DNA of 64,000 bases from Mantis religiosa (lineage: Eukaryota; Arthropoda; Insecta; Mantodea; Mantidae), in the NCBI GenBank assembly GCA_030765055.1, contig CM060947.1, forward strand, positions 104,057,619 to 104,121,618, read 5' to 3'. Of the stretch, positions 44,940-57,257 are shown one piece after another. The notes below the pieces were generated by a model, which did not search any database, was not told the origin of the DNA, and worked only from the letters and a program-made list of their open reading frames with translations. Position 1 is the stretch's first letter, and the number at the start of each line of letters is the position of its first letter. A program made the translations under genes and the position numbers.

Positions 44940-46285
44940 AGTTGGTATAAAGAATGAGAATGCCGAATTTAATCATGTTATCGGATCTTTAGAGACTATA
45001 TAACCGAACTCAGACTTTTTGACCAGCCTATTAGTTCTATGCCAATTTCAGATCTTAAAGAACGCTTGATACAAGAATTGGAGGAATCTGAGGACAGGGA
45101 ATTTACAAAATTGCTTACTGGGTTAGAACTAGGAGAAAAGAAGCCATCATAACTGCAAACGGGAAATGAGAACACTGGCCGCACTCAAGTAAAGGACGAT
45201 TTTTATAAACCAATTCTATTCGAAAAATTCCAGTAACAGCACGCTTCATAATAGCTGCTAGTAAGGATGATTTGGACACGCGAGCTATAGTGGCGGATAA
45301 AATTGTAGAGTTCTTATCCACGGGTTCAGCTTTTTTATTCACAGCGTAACATCGCTAAACTTACAATCTCCGTTAATAAACTTCTATCAAACCCCCGTTT
45401 ATCACGAAACAGCTCTATGTATTCACAAAGCAATTGCCGTTCCCGCTTTTCACGTGACAGCAACACTCAGGAAGTTTACAAAACTTTGCGTTTCAATCAT
45501 AAGGGAGCATTGTGCTAGTACTATTTTAAATGCAGTTCGAGAACAAGGAAATGCCAAAGCCTATCTTCATATCGACCAGCTAACCTTCACATTTCTCATG
45601 ATCAGTCAAGGCTGTAGCGCCCCACATTAAGGTGCCGGAAGCGCAACTTCTCGCCGCCTTGATTTTAGTGAAATATGCAGTGGATATGAATATTTAGTAG
45701 ACACTGCAGCAGATCTATCTGTTTCCCCCATCGGAAATAGATCGTCGCCAAATTACTATTTGGAAACTCTATGAGGCATATGGCATATGCATCAAGACAT
45801 GGAGAACGTCTTCTTAGAATTGACGTAGATTTATACCGGAATTTTTCGTAGAACTTCGTAGTTGCCGATGTACAGTCACCCGTTATTGGGACAGGCTTTA
45901 TCCAACATTACAGCCTATTAATTGACCTCAAACACGAAAGCCTTACTGATTCAACATTAGCAACCTCTGGCACGCTAATTAGTCGCAAATATACATCAGT
46001 ACATGTTATGCCACCAGACCAAATGCACGAGGAAGCATGATTCCTAGTCCTTGTGTTGATTATCGTGTGCTTAATAACATTGCTAAGCCGTAGAGGTATC
46101 TCATACCTGACCTCCAAAATTTAATTGCCAATTAGATAGCAAAAGGGTATTCTCTAAAATACATCTGGTCAGAGCTTACCATCACATTCCAGTTCATCCG
46201 GACGATGTACCCAAAAATCGCTGCAGTATGTGGAATTTTCTTTACACTGGAGTAAGTCATTACCTCAATCCATTTCAGCTTCTTC
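44940..46285 (+). mobile_element. Gypsy remnant (gag to RT), different family
   Basis: In plus order: gag (DLKERLIQELEESEDREF, KLLTGLELGEKKPS at 45045-45150), an aspartic protease start (EYLVDTAADLSV, 45690-45725, Gly of DTG replaced by Ala), and RT (VFSKIHLVRAYHHIPVHPDD at 46152-46212). Stops and shifts throughout; no LTRs found. Confidence 0.7.
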
Positions 46286-46600
46286 AATACATTAATTGTT
46301 CCTCGGAAGTTGGTGTCATTGTCTGAGTACAAAACTGATATTCTTCCAAACGCGCTATGAATCTTCTGAGAGCTTGTATGAACGCTTCTGTAGACAAAAA
46401 TTATACTAGTTCAAGACGCAAATGGCGATAAATGCCACAGGTAAACAAAAGAATCAGGCTTTTCTCTTTCCTTTTGGAAGCAGGAGTCCAGCGTAATCTA
46501 CTCCCCTAACTTCAAATGGTTGACTTGGCCCAAGGCGTTCCTTTGGCAATACTGCACAGGCTTCTTACAGAGAATTGGCCTTCTGCCTTTTACAGATGGC
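46130..46600 (-). pseudogene. BEL/Pao integrase remnant
   Basis: Minus frames give KERLGPSQPFEVRGVDYAG (first catalytic Asp) and YSDNDTNFRGTINVLKKL (second) with WIEVM after it, typical BEL/Pao integrase. It overlaps the Gypsy remnant's end on the other strand, so boundaries are uncertain. Confidence 0.6.
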
Positions 46601-46869
46601 ACATCTATTTAGAATCTTATTTACCGTTTTTCTCATGCTAATAATCATGCAATTACTTTCTCTGAGTCTAGAAAGTAAAACTTATGGTCTAGCACAGGCA
46701 CCAGCAGATATGTACTCAATGAGGGAGCAGTATGACGTCTCAACATGCAACCTGCAATGCACATGCCGTAATGTCGAACAGGGGTAGGCATGCACCTTCG
46801 TTCAGAGCTGAACTCACTTGCTACAGAGTACAATATGGAATAGATACTTGATCGATATAGTACACATAC

Positions 46870-47046
46870 CTGAATCCAGCTATTTTCGTCTACGATACCA
46901 TAGGTAGGTCCAGATCCGGCTCCACCACCTGACATGCAGGGTGTACCTATACAGTTTGCACGGTGCCGGCGTACCTGGTCACTGCTGTTATAAGTAAAAC
47001 AACACAATACCAGTAAGATTATTATAGCCATCAATCCTATTTTCAA
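46870..47046 (-). CDS. Candidate internal host exon with a hydrophobic segment
   Basis: It is bounded by a good acceptor (cgttcttacag) and donor (CAG/gtatgtgt) on the minus strand, 177 nt, both ends phase 0. It encodes a hydrophobic run (IGLMAIIILLVLCCF), a basic stretch (QVRRHR), two Cys, a Gly-rich spacer and TYGIVDENSWIQ. It could be a transmembrane-plus-cytoplasmic exon of a receptor or a signal-peptide exon of a secreted peptide. No family recognised. Confidence 0.35.
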
Positions 47047-47885
47047 CTGTAAGAACGAAACAGAACTTTGTGGAAATTAGCACAATTTTGATCCTGAAAC
47101 AATTTAAAAAATAGAAACTAATATTTATCATGAATGATAATATTACACAGAATACTTCATATTAAACCAATATAAATGTATGAATAAAGAATTTTATGCA
47201 TTCAGTTTTCAGTAGAAACTCTTGCCTTCTGACATCTTTTGGTTTTCACAATATTCGCCACATTTGGAGGCAAACAACTCTGAACCCTTAATGCACACTT
47301 CAAATTATGATCACTGATGTTGGCTCTCTGAGGGGTTTTAATGTGTTTCATAGCTGAAAATAAGGATTCACATACATAGGCCGAACCAAACATTGCAATC
47401 ATAGATGCCGCAAGCCTGTGTAATCGAGGAAATCTCCTGTAGAAATCTAGCAAACTTACTGTTCTGTAACTGTGAGCTAACTGATGTCATATTTCAGGAT
47501 GATAAGCTCCAGTTGAACATCTTTGAAAGTATCATCAATATTTATGCCAAATTATGTAGCGAATAAATCAAAATTCATTTTTAAGCCCTTGAAATCATGA
47601 AATCTTTCATCGGGAAAGCATGTGCAGATTTTCAACATCCCACTTCTAGGGAATCACAATCACAGATCGCACTTTCCAACCTGGGAAAAGGATAAGGATC
47701 ACCATTTGACAGTTTACATTCCCACAATGAGAGCATATTTACAAAAGTTTCAGTGCTACAAAACATATCTGTGACTAATTCGTTTTTATCTTGAATTGAA
47801 ACATTCCAAGTATTCAAATGTTCACTTATATCGGCCATAAATGCAAGATCACATTTACACTTAACGTTCGTGAGCTCTTCAATAG

Positions 47886-48192
47886 TATCGCATTGTTGAT
47901 TCGAGGCGGCGCGGGCAACGAGATCAAAGAGACGGGCAGTGCAGTGCGGAGAAAAAACTTCGCCGAAACGGATAGTGAGTACTCTATAAAAAGGGAGCCG
48001 CCGCCCGCCAGAGAGTCAGTCGGTAGTTGGACGCGTACGCGTGAACAGCTGTGTGGACTTCATGGTCGATGACCTTGCAAGTGGCATTGTGTATGTGATG
48101 TAATTCTGGACTGTCAGATTGATTTCTACGTAAAGAGCAATTTTTACTGTTTGTAACCTGGACTTTTAATTTCAGGAACCCACAAAGTCACA
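47886..48192 (+). repeat. Gypsy copy 2, 5' LTR
   Basis: 307 bp, shorter than its partner: it lacks ~6 bases near the start and an ~80-bp block after 'cgccgaaacgg'. TATAAAA-like box (ctctataaaaaggg) near 47980. Confidence 0.9.
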
Positions 48193-48194
48193 AT

Positions 48195-48210
48195 TGGTGT
48201 CAGGAGTGGG
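48195..48210 (+). other. Gypsy copy 2 primer-binding site
   Basis: TGGTGTCAGGAGTGGG, two bases after the LTR, close to the complement of a tRNA-Leu 3' end. Confidence 0.75.
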
Positions 48211-48220
48211 GCGTACTGCC

Positions 48221-49589
48221 ATGGAGGCAGCATTGGAAAAGATTCTACAGAAAATGGAAGAAATGAAGATGGCTAACGACAACCTCGCTGTGAAGATGGA
48301 GGCGGCAAATAGCAACCTGGCCGCGAAACTGGAGACAACTAACAACATAACCGCAAAGATGACCGAATTAACAGCGAAGACGGAGGCGGCAAATAGCAAT
48401 CTGGCCGCGAAGTTGGAGACGACAAATCACAACCTGACCGTGAAGATAATCTAAGTAGCCGCGGAAATGAAGGCTGCGAACGAGGCCCTGGCCAACAATT
48501 TGAAGAACAGTTGGCCAGCGTGAGGGATGACGTCACGGGGCTGGGCAAGCGGATGGGCCAAGTGGACGAGCGCGTCGAAGACCTGGCGAACCGCTTTAGT
48601 GACCTAAAGGGAAAGGCCGACACTAACATCAGATCCCTCGAAGACCTAGCGAGCCGCGTTATTTTAGAGGGAAAGGCCGACACCAACTTAGTGTACACCT
48701 GAACATCATGGTGGACATCGTCGGCAGAAGGATGAAAGATTTAAATACCGACGCGTCGGGACGCGACACATCTGCGCGCGTCAAACCGCCAAAGTACGAC
48801 GGCACGTTCGAAGTCTTCCGCCGCCAGTTCGACACGGTGGCCAAGCACAAGTGTTCACCAGAGGAGGAGGCTGCATAGCTAATAGCTAGCCTCCAGGGAC
48901 GGACCGCAGAAGTTCTGAACGCGGTCCAGACAGCGGCGGCGCCCAAGGACATCTGGGAGGCCCTGGAGAACCGCTTCGGGAACCACCGCTTGGCTGAAGC
49001 CTACCGCAGCCAACTGAAGTCAAGGACGCAGCAACCAGATGAGACGCTGCAGGAGTTCGCTCTGGCAATTCAACAGCTGGCCAGCAAAGCCTTGGTCGAC
49101 CTCCCAACTGAATTTGTATCCCGGGAAGCCTCCTATACGTTCGTTGACGGGGTACGAGAAGTCGAGTTACGTCAGCGCCTAATGCTCGGCGACAGCAAAA
49201 CCATCCACGAGGCGCTAACGGCAGCATTGAGGATGGAGGCGGCCAAGGTGACGGCTATTCCGACGTCGAGAACGAGTATCCGCTACACTGGAGACAAAAG
49301 ACCAGCCGAGGGAGGCCGGCGAAGACCAAGTGGCGTGTGCTGGGGGTGTGGCCAGCCGGGACACCTGGAGAAAGACTGCCCACACCAGGTAGAGCAGCCG
49401 GAGACACGAGAAAGTCCCGGCGTGGCGAGGAGCACGTTGGCACCATCACCACCATCCCCTAGAGTGACACTGCGCGCTGTCAGCCGGCGTATGGATAACA
49501 GCCTCATCGCGGACGGTTGGGTGAGAGATAAGCCGTGCCGTGTGCTCGTAGACAACGGGGTAGCCGTGACCGTCATCAGACCTGGGTAG
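48221..49589 (+). pseudogene. Gypsy copy 2 gag and protease start
   Basis: It starts MEAALEKILQKMEEMKMAND, an Ala/Asn/Lys heptad-rich segment with internal repeats of 'AANSNLAAKLETTN', broken by TAA at 48452. The capsid part is open at 48990-49400 (WEALENRFGNHRLAEAY, LRQRLMLGDSKTIHEAL). The zinc knuckle CWGCGQPGHLEKDC is complete. The protease active site follows as VLVDNGVAV, Asn replacing Thr of DTG, and a TAG ends the frame at 49587. Confidence 0.85.
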
Positions 49590-51430
49590 CCAGGGGTTTG
49601 CCGTCGAGGAAACCAAGCCGACCATACCAGCTGGTGACGGTATCGGGCGACACCTTGCCCTTGGAGAGGGAGGCCCTGCTGCAGTTGAACTTGGGACGGA
49701 GTGCGGTGCGTCAGTGGGTGTTCGTCGCGGAGGTGGCTGAGGAGGTGATACTGGGACTGAATGCCCTCAGGAGCCACGAGGCGACGGTCGACGTCGGTAG
49801 GAAATTCCTGCGGCTCAATGGAGAGGAGGTGATTCTCCGGCAATCCGAGGAACGCCTGGGGATCTGCAGGGTCGTTATGAGGGAAGACGCAGTTGTCCCC
49901 ACGAGAAGCGACTAGAAGGCCAGCGAACAAGGAATTTGATGCTGGACCAGAAGGCGCCTGTGCACGGACTTTGTGTAGCCAGGAGATTGTTGCCGTGCAA
50001 AGAGGCGGTGCCGGTGAGGCTGCTCAACCTAACGAACATCGATCACGACGTTCAGGCCGGGACGGAGTTGGGGACGTGCGAGCCCGTGGTCAGTGTAACA
50101 CCAATGGACAAGGTACATGAGCCGGTGCCGACACAACTCCTGGGGCCCCGGCTGGAAGGTTTAGTGGAGAAGGCCGCCGACCACCTGAGCGCAGAACTGG
50201 TCGAGAAGGTTCGACAACTGCTGAGGCGATACCAGCGCGTCTTCAGCCAAGGCGACAGTGACTACGACCTCACGGATCGAGTGCTCCACCACATCGAAGG
50301 CGCCCTGCCTATTCGGCAACCACCTAGACGCGTTCTGCTGGCAAAACAAACGGCGGTATGGGATATGCTGGAGGACATGAGATCTAGGGGAGTGATTGAA
50401 GAGTCTGACAGCCCTTAGTGTTCCCCTGGAGTCTTGGTGACGAAGAATAACAGCGAGCTACGCTTCTGCGTGGACTACATGAAGTTGAGCGCTGTCAACA
50501 GGAAGGACTGTTTCCCCTTACCCCGGAATGACGACACCCTGGACACGCTTGCTTGTGCGCAGTGGTTCTCGACCCTCGACCTTAAGTCTGGATACTGGCA
50601 GGTAGCTCTAGACCCGAGATAAGGAGAAAACCGCATTCTCGACAGGCCAAGGGTTTTGGCAGTTCACAGTTATGCCCTTTGGCCTCTGCAACGCACCAGC
50701 TACCGTCCAACGCGTCATGGAATCAGTGATGAGAGGATTCACTTATGACGCCTGTCTGCTATACCTGGATGACATCATCATTGTCGGCAAGACATTTAAA
50801 GACCATCTCGAAAACCTGAGCAAGGTGCTACAGAGACTGCAGGCGAATAACCTGAAGCTAAACGCAAAGAAGTGCCAGCTCTTCCGCAAGGATGTCAACT
50901 ACTTGGGCCACATTTTCTCACCAACCGGAGTGGCCACTGAGGAAGGTCGTGGTCAGCCATCAGCGAGACTAGGACGTCAAGGTGCCACTGTTCCTGCTGG
51001 CCTACCGCTCGTCGACACACGACACCACTGGGATGACGCCAGCCAGCTTAATGTTCGACCGAGAGTTACGCCTCCCTTGTGACCTGGCATTTGGGAGCCC
51101 CCCGGACGCAAAACAGCCAGCAACCGAGTATGTGGAGAACTTGGTGGACCGTCTCCACGACATGCACGAGATGGCTCGTCAGAACATCCAGATGGCGAGT
51201 GACTGCATGAAGACCCGGTACGACAGGCAAGCCAACAGCCAAGGGTTCCAGCAACGTGACTTAGTCTGCTTGTACCGCCCTACCCGGACTAAGAGACGTT
51301 GCCCGAAGCTTCAGCAGCCATGGCAAGGACCGTACCGGGTGGTAAAGAGGATTAATGACGTGGTCGTTAAGGAAAGATGGTGGTACACCTGGATCGTCTG
51401 GCCCGTTACGAAGGTGCTGTTCGGGACGAC
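49590..51430 (+). pseudogene. Gypsy copy 2 pol with large internal deletion
   Basis: The rest of protease (VAEEVILGLNALRSHEATVD) leads to RT: VTKNNSELRFCVDYMKL, FSTLDLKSGYWQVALDP (stop after), MPFGLCNAPATVQRVMES, and an intact catalytic box YLDDIIIVG. At about 50940 the reading jumps from the RT thumb (GHIFSPTGVATE) straight into late integrase (frame 50982 onward, DTTGMTPASLMFDRELRLP). RNase H and the integrase catalytic core are therefore absent. Confidence 0.85.
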
Positions 51431-51437
51431 CAGCCTT

Positions 51438-51449
51438 GAGGAGGAGCAG
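51438..51449 (+). other. Gypsy copy 2 polypurine tract
   Basis: gaggaggagcag immediately before the 3' LTR. Confidence 0.75.
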
Positions 51450-51843
51450 TGTCGCGAGCGCATTGCTGATTCGAGGCGGTGCGGGCAACGACATCAAATA
51501 GACGGGCAGTGTTGTGCGGAGATAAAAACTCGCCGAAACGGTGGGGGGAAGGTGACGGATTTCTAGACAGTTCGTCTTTCTTCGAGCGCCGTCTTGGTTG
51601 TTTGAGAAGATTCCGGATAGTGAGTAATCAATAAAAAGGGAGCCACCGTCCGCCAGAGAGTGAGTCGGTAATTGGACGCGTGCGCGTGAACAGCTGTGTG
51701 GACTTTGTTTGTGGTCGATGACCTTGTAAGTTGAACTGTGTATGTGACGTAATTCTGGACTGTCAGATGGATTTCTACGTAAATAAATGGCAATTTTTAG
51801 TGTTTTTAAACTGGACTTTTAATTCCACGAACCCAGAGTCGCA
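51450..51843 (+). repeat. Gypsy copy 2, 3' LTR
   Basis: 394 bp, TGTCGC...GTCGCA. It carries the block missing from the 5' LTR. Visible substitutions between the two LTRs indicate an old insertion. Confidence 0.9.
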
Positions 51844-52599
51844 ATAGGTTCTCCGCACATTTCCGTGAAGAAACGTATCTCATACAATAATTCAAAGAAT
51901 CTGCTTAAAACCTTGCCTCAATTGAGTCATCTAACTGCTGTATGATATGGTACATCTCCATACTCATGCTCCGAATTTTCTAAGAAGCTTTTAAATTGTC
52001 TGTGTTTTAGACCATGGGACCTCAGTTTGTTTACAATCTTCACAATCAAACTCATTATATTGTTTACATTGTGTTTTAGCACATAAGTTTTCCTGATGAA
52101 CTATGCAATGAACTGCTGTTATTTCCTTTGCTAGTTTGTTTTTAAGGAGGGTCACAAATCCGTTGTGTGTACCAACCATAACCATGTATTAAAATATTAA
52201 AAAATATTAAATGTATTAAAATGTCGCTGAAGATTAAATTGTTTCAGCACTTGACATTTTTTCTGGCAAATTAAAACAAATAGCACCACCGCTACATTCC
52301 ATGAAGAAGTACTCAGCTTCCCATTCGGGACTGAAATAATGTGTCGGCATGGGTGCCCTTCGCTTTAATGAAGGCCCTTCCATATCATACTGTCACTGAT
52401 GTATGGATCGCCACTGCTACGGAAGACAAACTGTGCGAAGCACACACTGAGACAAGACGGTGCTTGTAGCCCAGCACATGCACCGCGGCAAGCAAGTTGG
52501 CTGTGGCCTGTCTAGATATTTGAGCAATATATTTCAATTCACTTCTATTTGCAAATTACCATGAAAATCTAGTGATATCACAAGTAGCCACTCTCAGTA

Positions 52600-54830
52600 T
52601 AGCATGTAAATTATCATCTGTTAATCACGATCGTTGCTTCGATTTTACAAGTTTCATTTTGGTAAAACATTATTTGCATACATATGTGGATCCAAACATA
52701 GCTGCTACACCGACAGCGAACGATCTAAGAGATGGATATGTATCTGTTTTCAGATTTTTTAATATATCCAAATCAGTCAAATCCTTTCACTGCAATTGAA
52801 TATATGTTATCACATTGTAAATCAGCAACTTCCTGCTGTAGCTCTGGTTTAACCTTATGTAAATCTATTTCAAGAGGATTAGCAAATAGAGTAAAATCAT
52901 TTTCCATGGATTTAAAATCACTGAATCGCCTTACTTCAAATTCTCTCTTTACTTTATCTAACAGACAATTACATTATTCAGTTTTGTTACAGAAATATTG
53001 GGAAGAGATTTTAGACATGGAAAATGATGAAACTCTTTTTCCATGAGATTGATTTCCATACATCTGTCATCTTTACGAATGATCTAACCATGTCATACAT
53101 GTGAACTATATTTTGGAACTTTCCCTGAAGATGAAGATTAATATTACTGAAATGTTGAGAAATGTCAGTGAGGAAATGAAAATGTGTAGTGTTTAACGCC
53201 CGCTTTTACTACATACGGCACCAGAGGCAGTAACACTGATGATACATGAGATGAAGATGGAGCACCGGTTGAATGAGATGGCGGGGGAAACCGGAGGTCC
53301 CGGAGAAAACCCGCCCCAGCGCCGTGTTGTCCACCACAAATCTCACTTTGCTGTCGCCTGGGATCGAACCCGGGCCGCCTTGGTGAGAGGTCAGTGAGGA
53401 AGGCTAAAACACTTATCCGATCTGCATCTCCCAATTCATGGATGTCTATATCCTAAACAAGGAAAGAAAATGGACATTTTAAGACATATTCAGTACATTA
53501 ATATTTATTGCAATTAAGCACTAATATCAACATACCTGCCCCTTCAGGAATTAAGATATCACTTCACCCATTTTGAAAAATCGATTGAGCATATCTCCTC
53601 TTCTTAACCATCTAACTTCAGTGTACTATGAAAGGTTTTCATAAGAAAGCCCTAAATCTTCCAGTACTTTACAACATTTTCAATGTTTCAAGCAGTTTGG
53701 TTTTATTTTATTTATAGTCTGTATAACTAAGTCCATTACATGTTTCATATTTAGTATTTTTGTGCATAATGCTTCCTGATGTATTATACAATGAAAACCT
53801 TTTATGTTATTGTTTATTCCCATTTCATTTAAATAACGTTTTACTCTATCAATTAGATCTTTGTTTTCACCAGTCATATTTCAAGCCCCATCTGTTACTA
53901 TGGATACAAGATTCTTTAGATTCAGTTTACATTCTTCTATACATTTTTTAAATGCTTGAAATAATTCTGACCCTGTTGTATGTTCCCTAAGTGGAATGAC
54001 TTCAAGCAAATATTCTTTTATCGAGAGGTTGTTAGTAACGCCATGAATGAAAATTACTAATTGTGCTGTGTCAACGTTGTCAGTGCTTTCATGCAATGTG
54101 AGAGAAAAGGCTATAAATTCATGATCCTTGTTTAGTAGTCTTTTTCGGTTATTTCAGCTATTTTATGTATCCTCTTTATGGTTTGTTGTGACAATGCAAT
54201 ATTACTAAATTTATCATATTGTTCAGGGCAAATTATGTTGGCAACTTTACTCACACATTATGAAATCTCCTTCAGCAAAACACCTCAGTGACTGAGCAAT
54301 CTCCAAAGGAACAGCATAACTGGTGTGAAGTTGTCTATCAGTTATAATATTTGAATTAATATCAGGTGTCCTATCTAAATATTGCTCTTAGAGTGATGCA
54401 TTTGGTTACTGTGATCTAGACGGGAAGAAATTAAAGGGAATAAAGGACATTACGTTAGTGTTAAATATATGAATACAATGCTGACCTGAAATTGTGTGGT
54501 GATCTTTATGACATATATCATAATTTCGCTTGATGTTCCATTGATTAATGCTTTTTTGAACTTCAGAGCACAACAAAATCTTTAGTTGTCTTCTTGTGAA
54601 TAACAAAAATACTTCTCCTCCCATGATTCTTGAAATGCATGTTTCTGCACAGACATGTTTAGATGTACAGTTAAATATGACATGACAGTCTGCCCGTGAT
54701 AGGTGTATATGCACTGCCAGTGAAGAATGTGAGGGGAGGGGGAGACAGTAAGTGTTGCCTGTGATACGTCATAGTTGCCCAGCCTCAGTGAGCACACGTT
54801 TGCCGAAGCCTGGTCTAGCATGACAGATGA
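52600..54830 (-). pseudogene. Second hAT-type transposase (GTF2IRD2/ZBED-like), split by a SINE
   Basis: Minus order: N-terminal zinc finger near 54540-54650 (FQESWEEKYF, LLCSEVQKSINQWNIKRNYD), STDNVDTAQLVIFIHGVTNN and NLKNLVSIVTDGA (53881-54096, catalytic Asp region), MTGENKDLIDRVKRYL and GFHCIIHQEALCTKIL (53680-53877), then after the SINE DISQHFSNINLHLQGKF near 53110-53160. A stop between the second and third pieces and several shifts. Same type as 47200-52380 but a separate copy. Confidence 0.75.
53176..53389 (-). repeat. SINE family B copy, 12-bp duplication
   Basis: gtcagtgaggaa flanks it (53164-53175, 53390-53401). Minus B box GGTTCGATCCC is perfect; the A-box end is missing (5'-truncated, like the LINE-fused copy at 12001). 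Tail 'agtaaaagcgggcgttaaac'. Confidence 0.88.
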
Positions 54831-55998
54831 TGTTATTCCATTATCAACCTCGGTACTATAGCATGGTCGGAAGGCAAAAGTATTGGAGTCTTAAAAGACT
54901 GTTTCTTCACTCAAGACCAACTTTGTCTTTACCTTTAAAAGCCCAACTTTGTCCTTGAACAATTGCAGTTTCTTGGTGAATTTACTATCATCATGAATTT
55001 ACTATCCACAGTAATACAATTTTTGCCTCTTCAATGTCTGTATTAGTAACTTCTCTTTTCACTTCCCTTTGCCGTATTGCAACAAAATCGAAACATTCAG
55101 TCTACCATACGAACCAGCTTAGTAAATTGAAAGAAATGCAACAATCGGCCGAGAAATTCCTTGGAAAAGATTGCATTCGTTACAACCAACACCCTTTTTC
55201 TTCTCTTGGTTAATCTATTGTTCATGCACAGCTTAATTTTCATGAGGACAGTTTTCAGAGACCTGTTTAAGCCATTATGAGCCCTCCCACCATTTAATGT
55301 TCCGAAGAGTCTTTGGACTGCATCCTCTTGATAGATTGGCAGGATTCATGTTGCCAGATACATGGTGTCAGGTTGTGGACCACTGTAGCGACATATTCCC
55401 TTGCAGCGGTTTCCTACAAATGTATTCCAAATTTCTTTCTGCTGAATTTATGTTAGGACAATAGCCAAATCAGTCCAAAAATATACGGAAGTTTTTAAAA
55501 ACTCAATAAGTCTTTTGTTTGCATATACAGGAGTAATCCTAGAACAGCTGCTAGAAGTTCAAAGTGTGGAATGGTTGCAGGATGTATAGGCACAACCTTG
55601 GCTTTGGCCTGTTCAAGGTTCACAGTTGCAATGTTTCCCGTTTTAAATCTTAGAAAAACAGAGGTTGCATATTCATGCCTACATCGCAAAACACATGTAG
55701 ACTTACATCATCTGCTTGTAATCCGTGGGGCTATCTGATCACGTATGCTACTTTTTTTCATGTAATGAATTTGTTTTGCCAAACTGTAAACGTTGCTCTC
55801 AGATGTACTGGCAACTCATCAAGCCATTTATATATCTCCTTCCAGATATCTCGCAGTAACGGTTTAGGTATTACAGTTGTCGGGCACTAATACCCAATTG
55901 GGTCAAATCTCCTTGTTAAAGGAAGCATCAACAAAAATACTGTGTCAACGTGGCAGTAGAATTCATCTTCATTAGTGTTCCAAACTAATCCTAGCATG

Positions 55999-56165
55999 GA
56001 TAGAGTCAACATGAAAAATTCAATGCCATGGCCGGGATTTGAACCACGGATCTCCTGGTTTGCGTCCAGTCGCTCTCACCCATTGAGCTACCATGCCCAG
56101 CGTGCCATGTCCATCTAAAACCTTAGCCTATAAACGGCTAGTGTGGAGAAATGATTAATTTCCAT
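55999..56165 (-). repeat. SINE family A copy inside BEL/Pao
   Basis: Minus tRNA-like head (CATGGTAGCTCAATGGGTGA, B box GGTTCAAATCC) and tail 'atagagtcaacatgaaaaat' (plus). It separates RT from RNase H of the BEL/Pao. Confidence 0.75.
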
Positions 56166-56212
56166 CAATTAACTAAAATAATCTAGCATATTGACATACT
56201 CATTGTAAATGT

Positions 56213-56730
56213 TCAATTCACTAGCAACATTCTGTGTGTAGAGCTAACAGGATTACTTGTCCAGCCTTGCAGTTTGAATTTTCCTAAAGACACCAGAGCA
56301 ACAGCTTCCACAACAAACTTGTCAGTTCTTTTCTGCTGTCTACGCTGGTGACAACTGTTGACATAAAAAGAAGCCTTTGATTGTTCTGTTGCTTCTTTTA
56401 AGTCTTCTGGAGCTTTATCTGGATCATATGCTATCATAACACCAAGAAGAAAGGGATTTGTTGATATTCCAAGCACAGTCCTGCAATGTCTGTGGTCGTT
56501 GGTTGCCCATTCCGCCACCAGAACTTCAAAAAATTTGTATGTTTCTCATTTAGCTGATTTGCAGAACAGCCTTTTTTCATTACTTCAAAGAGATCTCTGA
56601 TGCCTATTGTTTCTAGACTCCATAAATCAGCTATGCTCAAAGTACTTGGGCAATTCAGAGTTACCGCAGCACTGAAGATAGTACTTGCTTTTCTCTGGCC
56701 CATTATTGTGCAACCAAGTTTTGTTTCCAT
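56213..56730 (-). pseudogene. BEL/Pao reverse transcriptase part
   Basis: Two overlapping frames: LSIADLWSLETIGIRDLFEV before RT, then the palm SPFLL-type motif as STNPFLLGVMIAY and the box SFYVNSCHQ, where Asp residues are expected, then GKFKLQGWTSN. Frameshift near 56450. The catalytic box change and shift make it inactive. Confidence 0.75.
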
Positions 56731-57257
56731 TCATCCCATCACCTAGTTCAACAATAGCTCCTGTCAGCAGTCAACTTATACAATCTGCACCCAAGAGTTT
56801 ACTTCAGGTGTGTCAAACCCTACATCTGTTAGGATGATATTTCTGCTCTTCAGTAAAGGGTAACCCATCTTGATTTACTAATGGTGGTATGTGTGAACTT
56901 ATTTTCTCTTGATCTGAGACTTCAGCCTTACACTTCAAGTGTCGATCCATTCTGCATAATGTTACACAATACACATTGGCACCATTCATTTTTTTTTTCG
57001 ACTGCCAAACAAATGGTGAGTCATAGTTTCTTCGCCTATCTTTCTCAGTCCTAGTTTATAACCTGCATTTTTAGTTACATACAATCATTGAGATCATGAG
57101 TCAATAACACACTTGCTAATTTCTTTGTATGTTGACTTTCAACTTCAGCAATGAGATTCTGTAACAATGTTTCATTTCTCTGATGCAACATCAATGCTTG
57201 TGTTTTAGACTAATTACCCTGCTTGTTTTTTCCTAGCTTCTTTTTGTTTGTCTTTAA

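Larger units (their letters stand above)
47886..51843 (+). mobile_element. Gypsy LTR retrotransposon copy 2, 4-bp duplication
   Basis: ATAG flanks it (47882-47885, 51844-51847) and the hAT reading resumes across it. LTRs, PBS, gag, protease, RT, truncated integrase and PPT are in order. Same family as 2664-8111. About 2 kb is missing internally. Confidence 0.93.
47200..52380 (-). pseudogene. hAT-type transposase gene (GTF2IRD2/ZBED-like), split by Gypsy
   Basis: Minus order: zinc-finger remnant at 52200-52350 (VLKQFNLQRHFN), VGTHNGFVTLLKNKLAKE (52140-52180), EHEYGDVPYHTAVR then FFELLYEIRFFTE up to 51848, interruption by the Gypsy (47886-51843), then DTIEELTNVKCKCDLAFMAD and ISEHLNTWNVSIQDKN, ending with the hATC dimerisation region (SAYVCESLFSAMKHIKTPQR, 47202-47453). 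The part between zinc finger and THNGF is deleted. Stops are present. Either a dead transposon or a relic of a transposase-derived gene. Confidence 0.8.

Noticed and set aside
52732..53046. 104-codon plus-strand ORF
   Set aside because: It is antisense to the second hAT transposase, whose motifs read on the minus strand.
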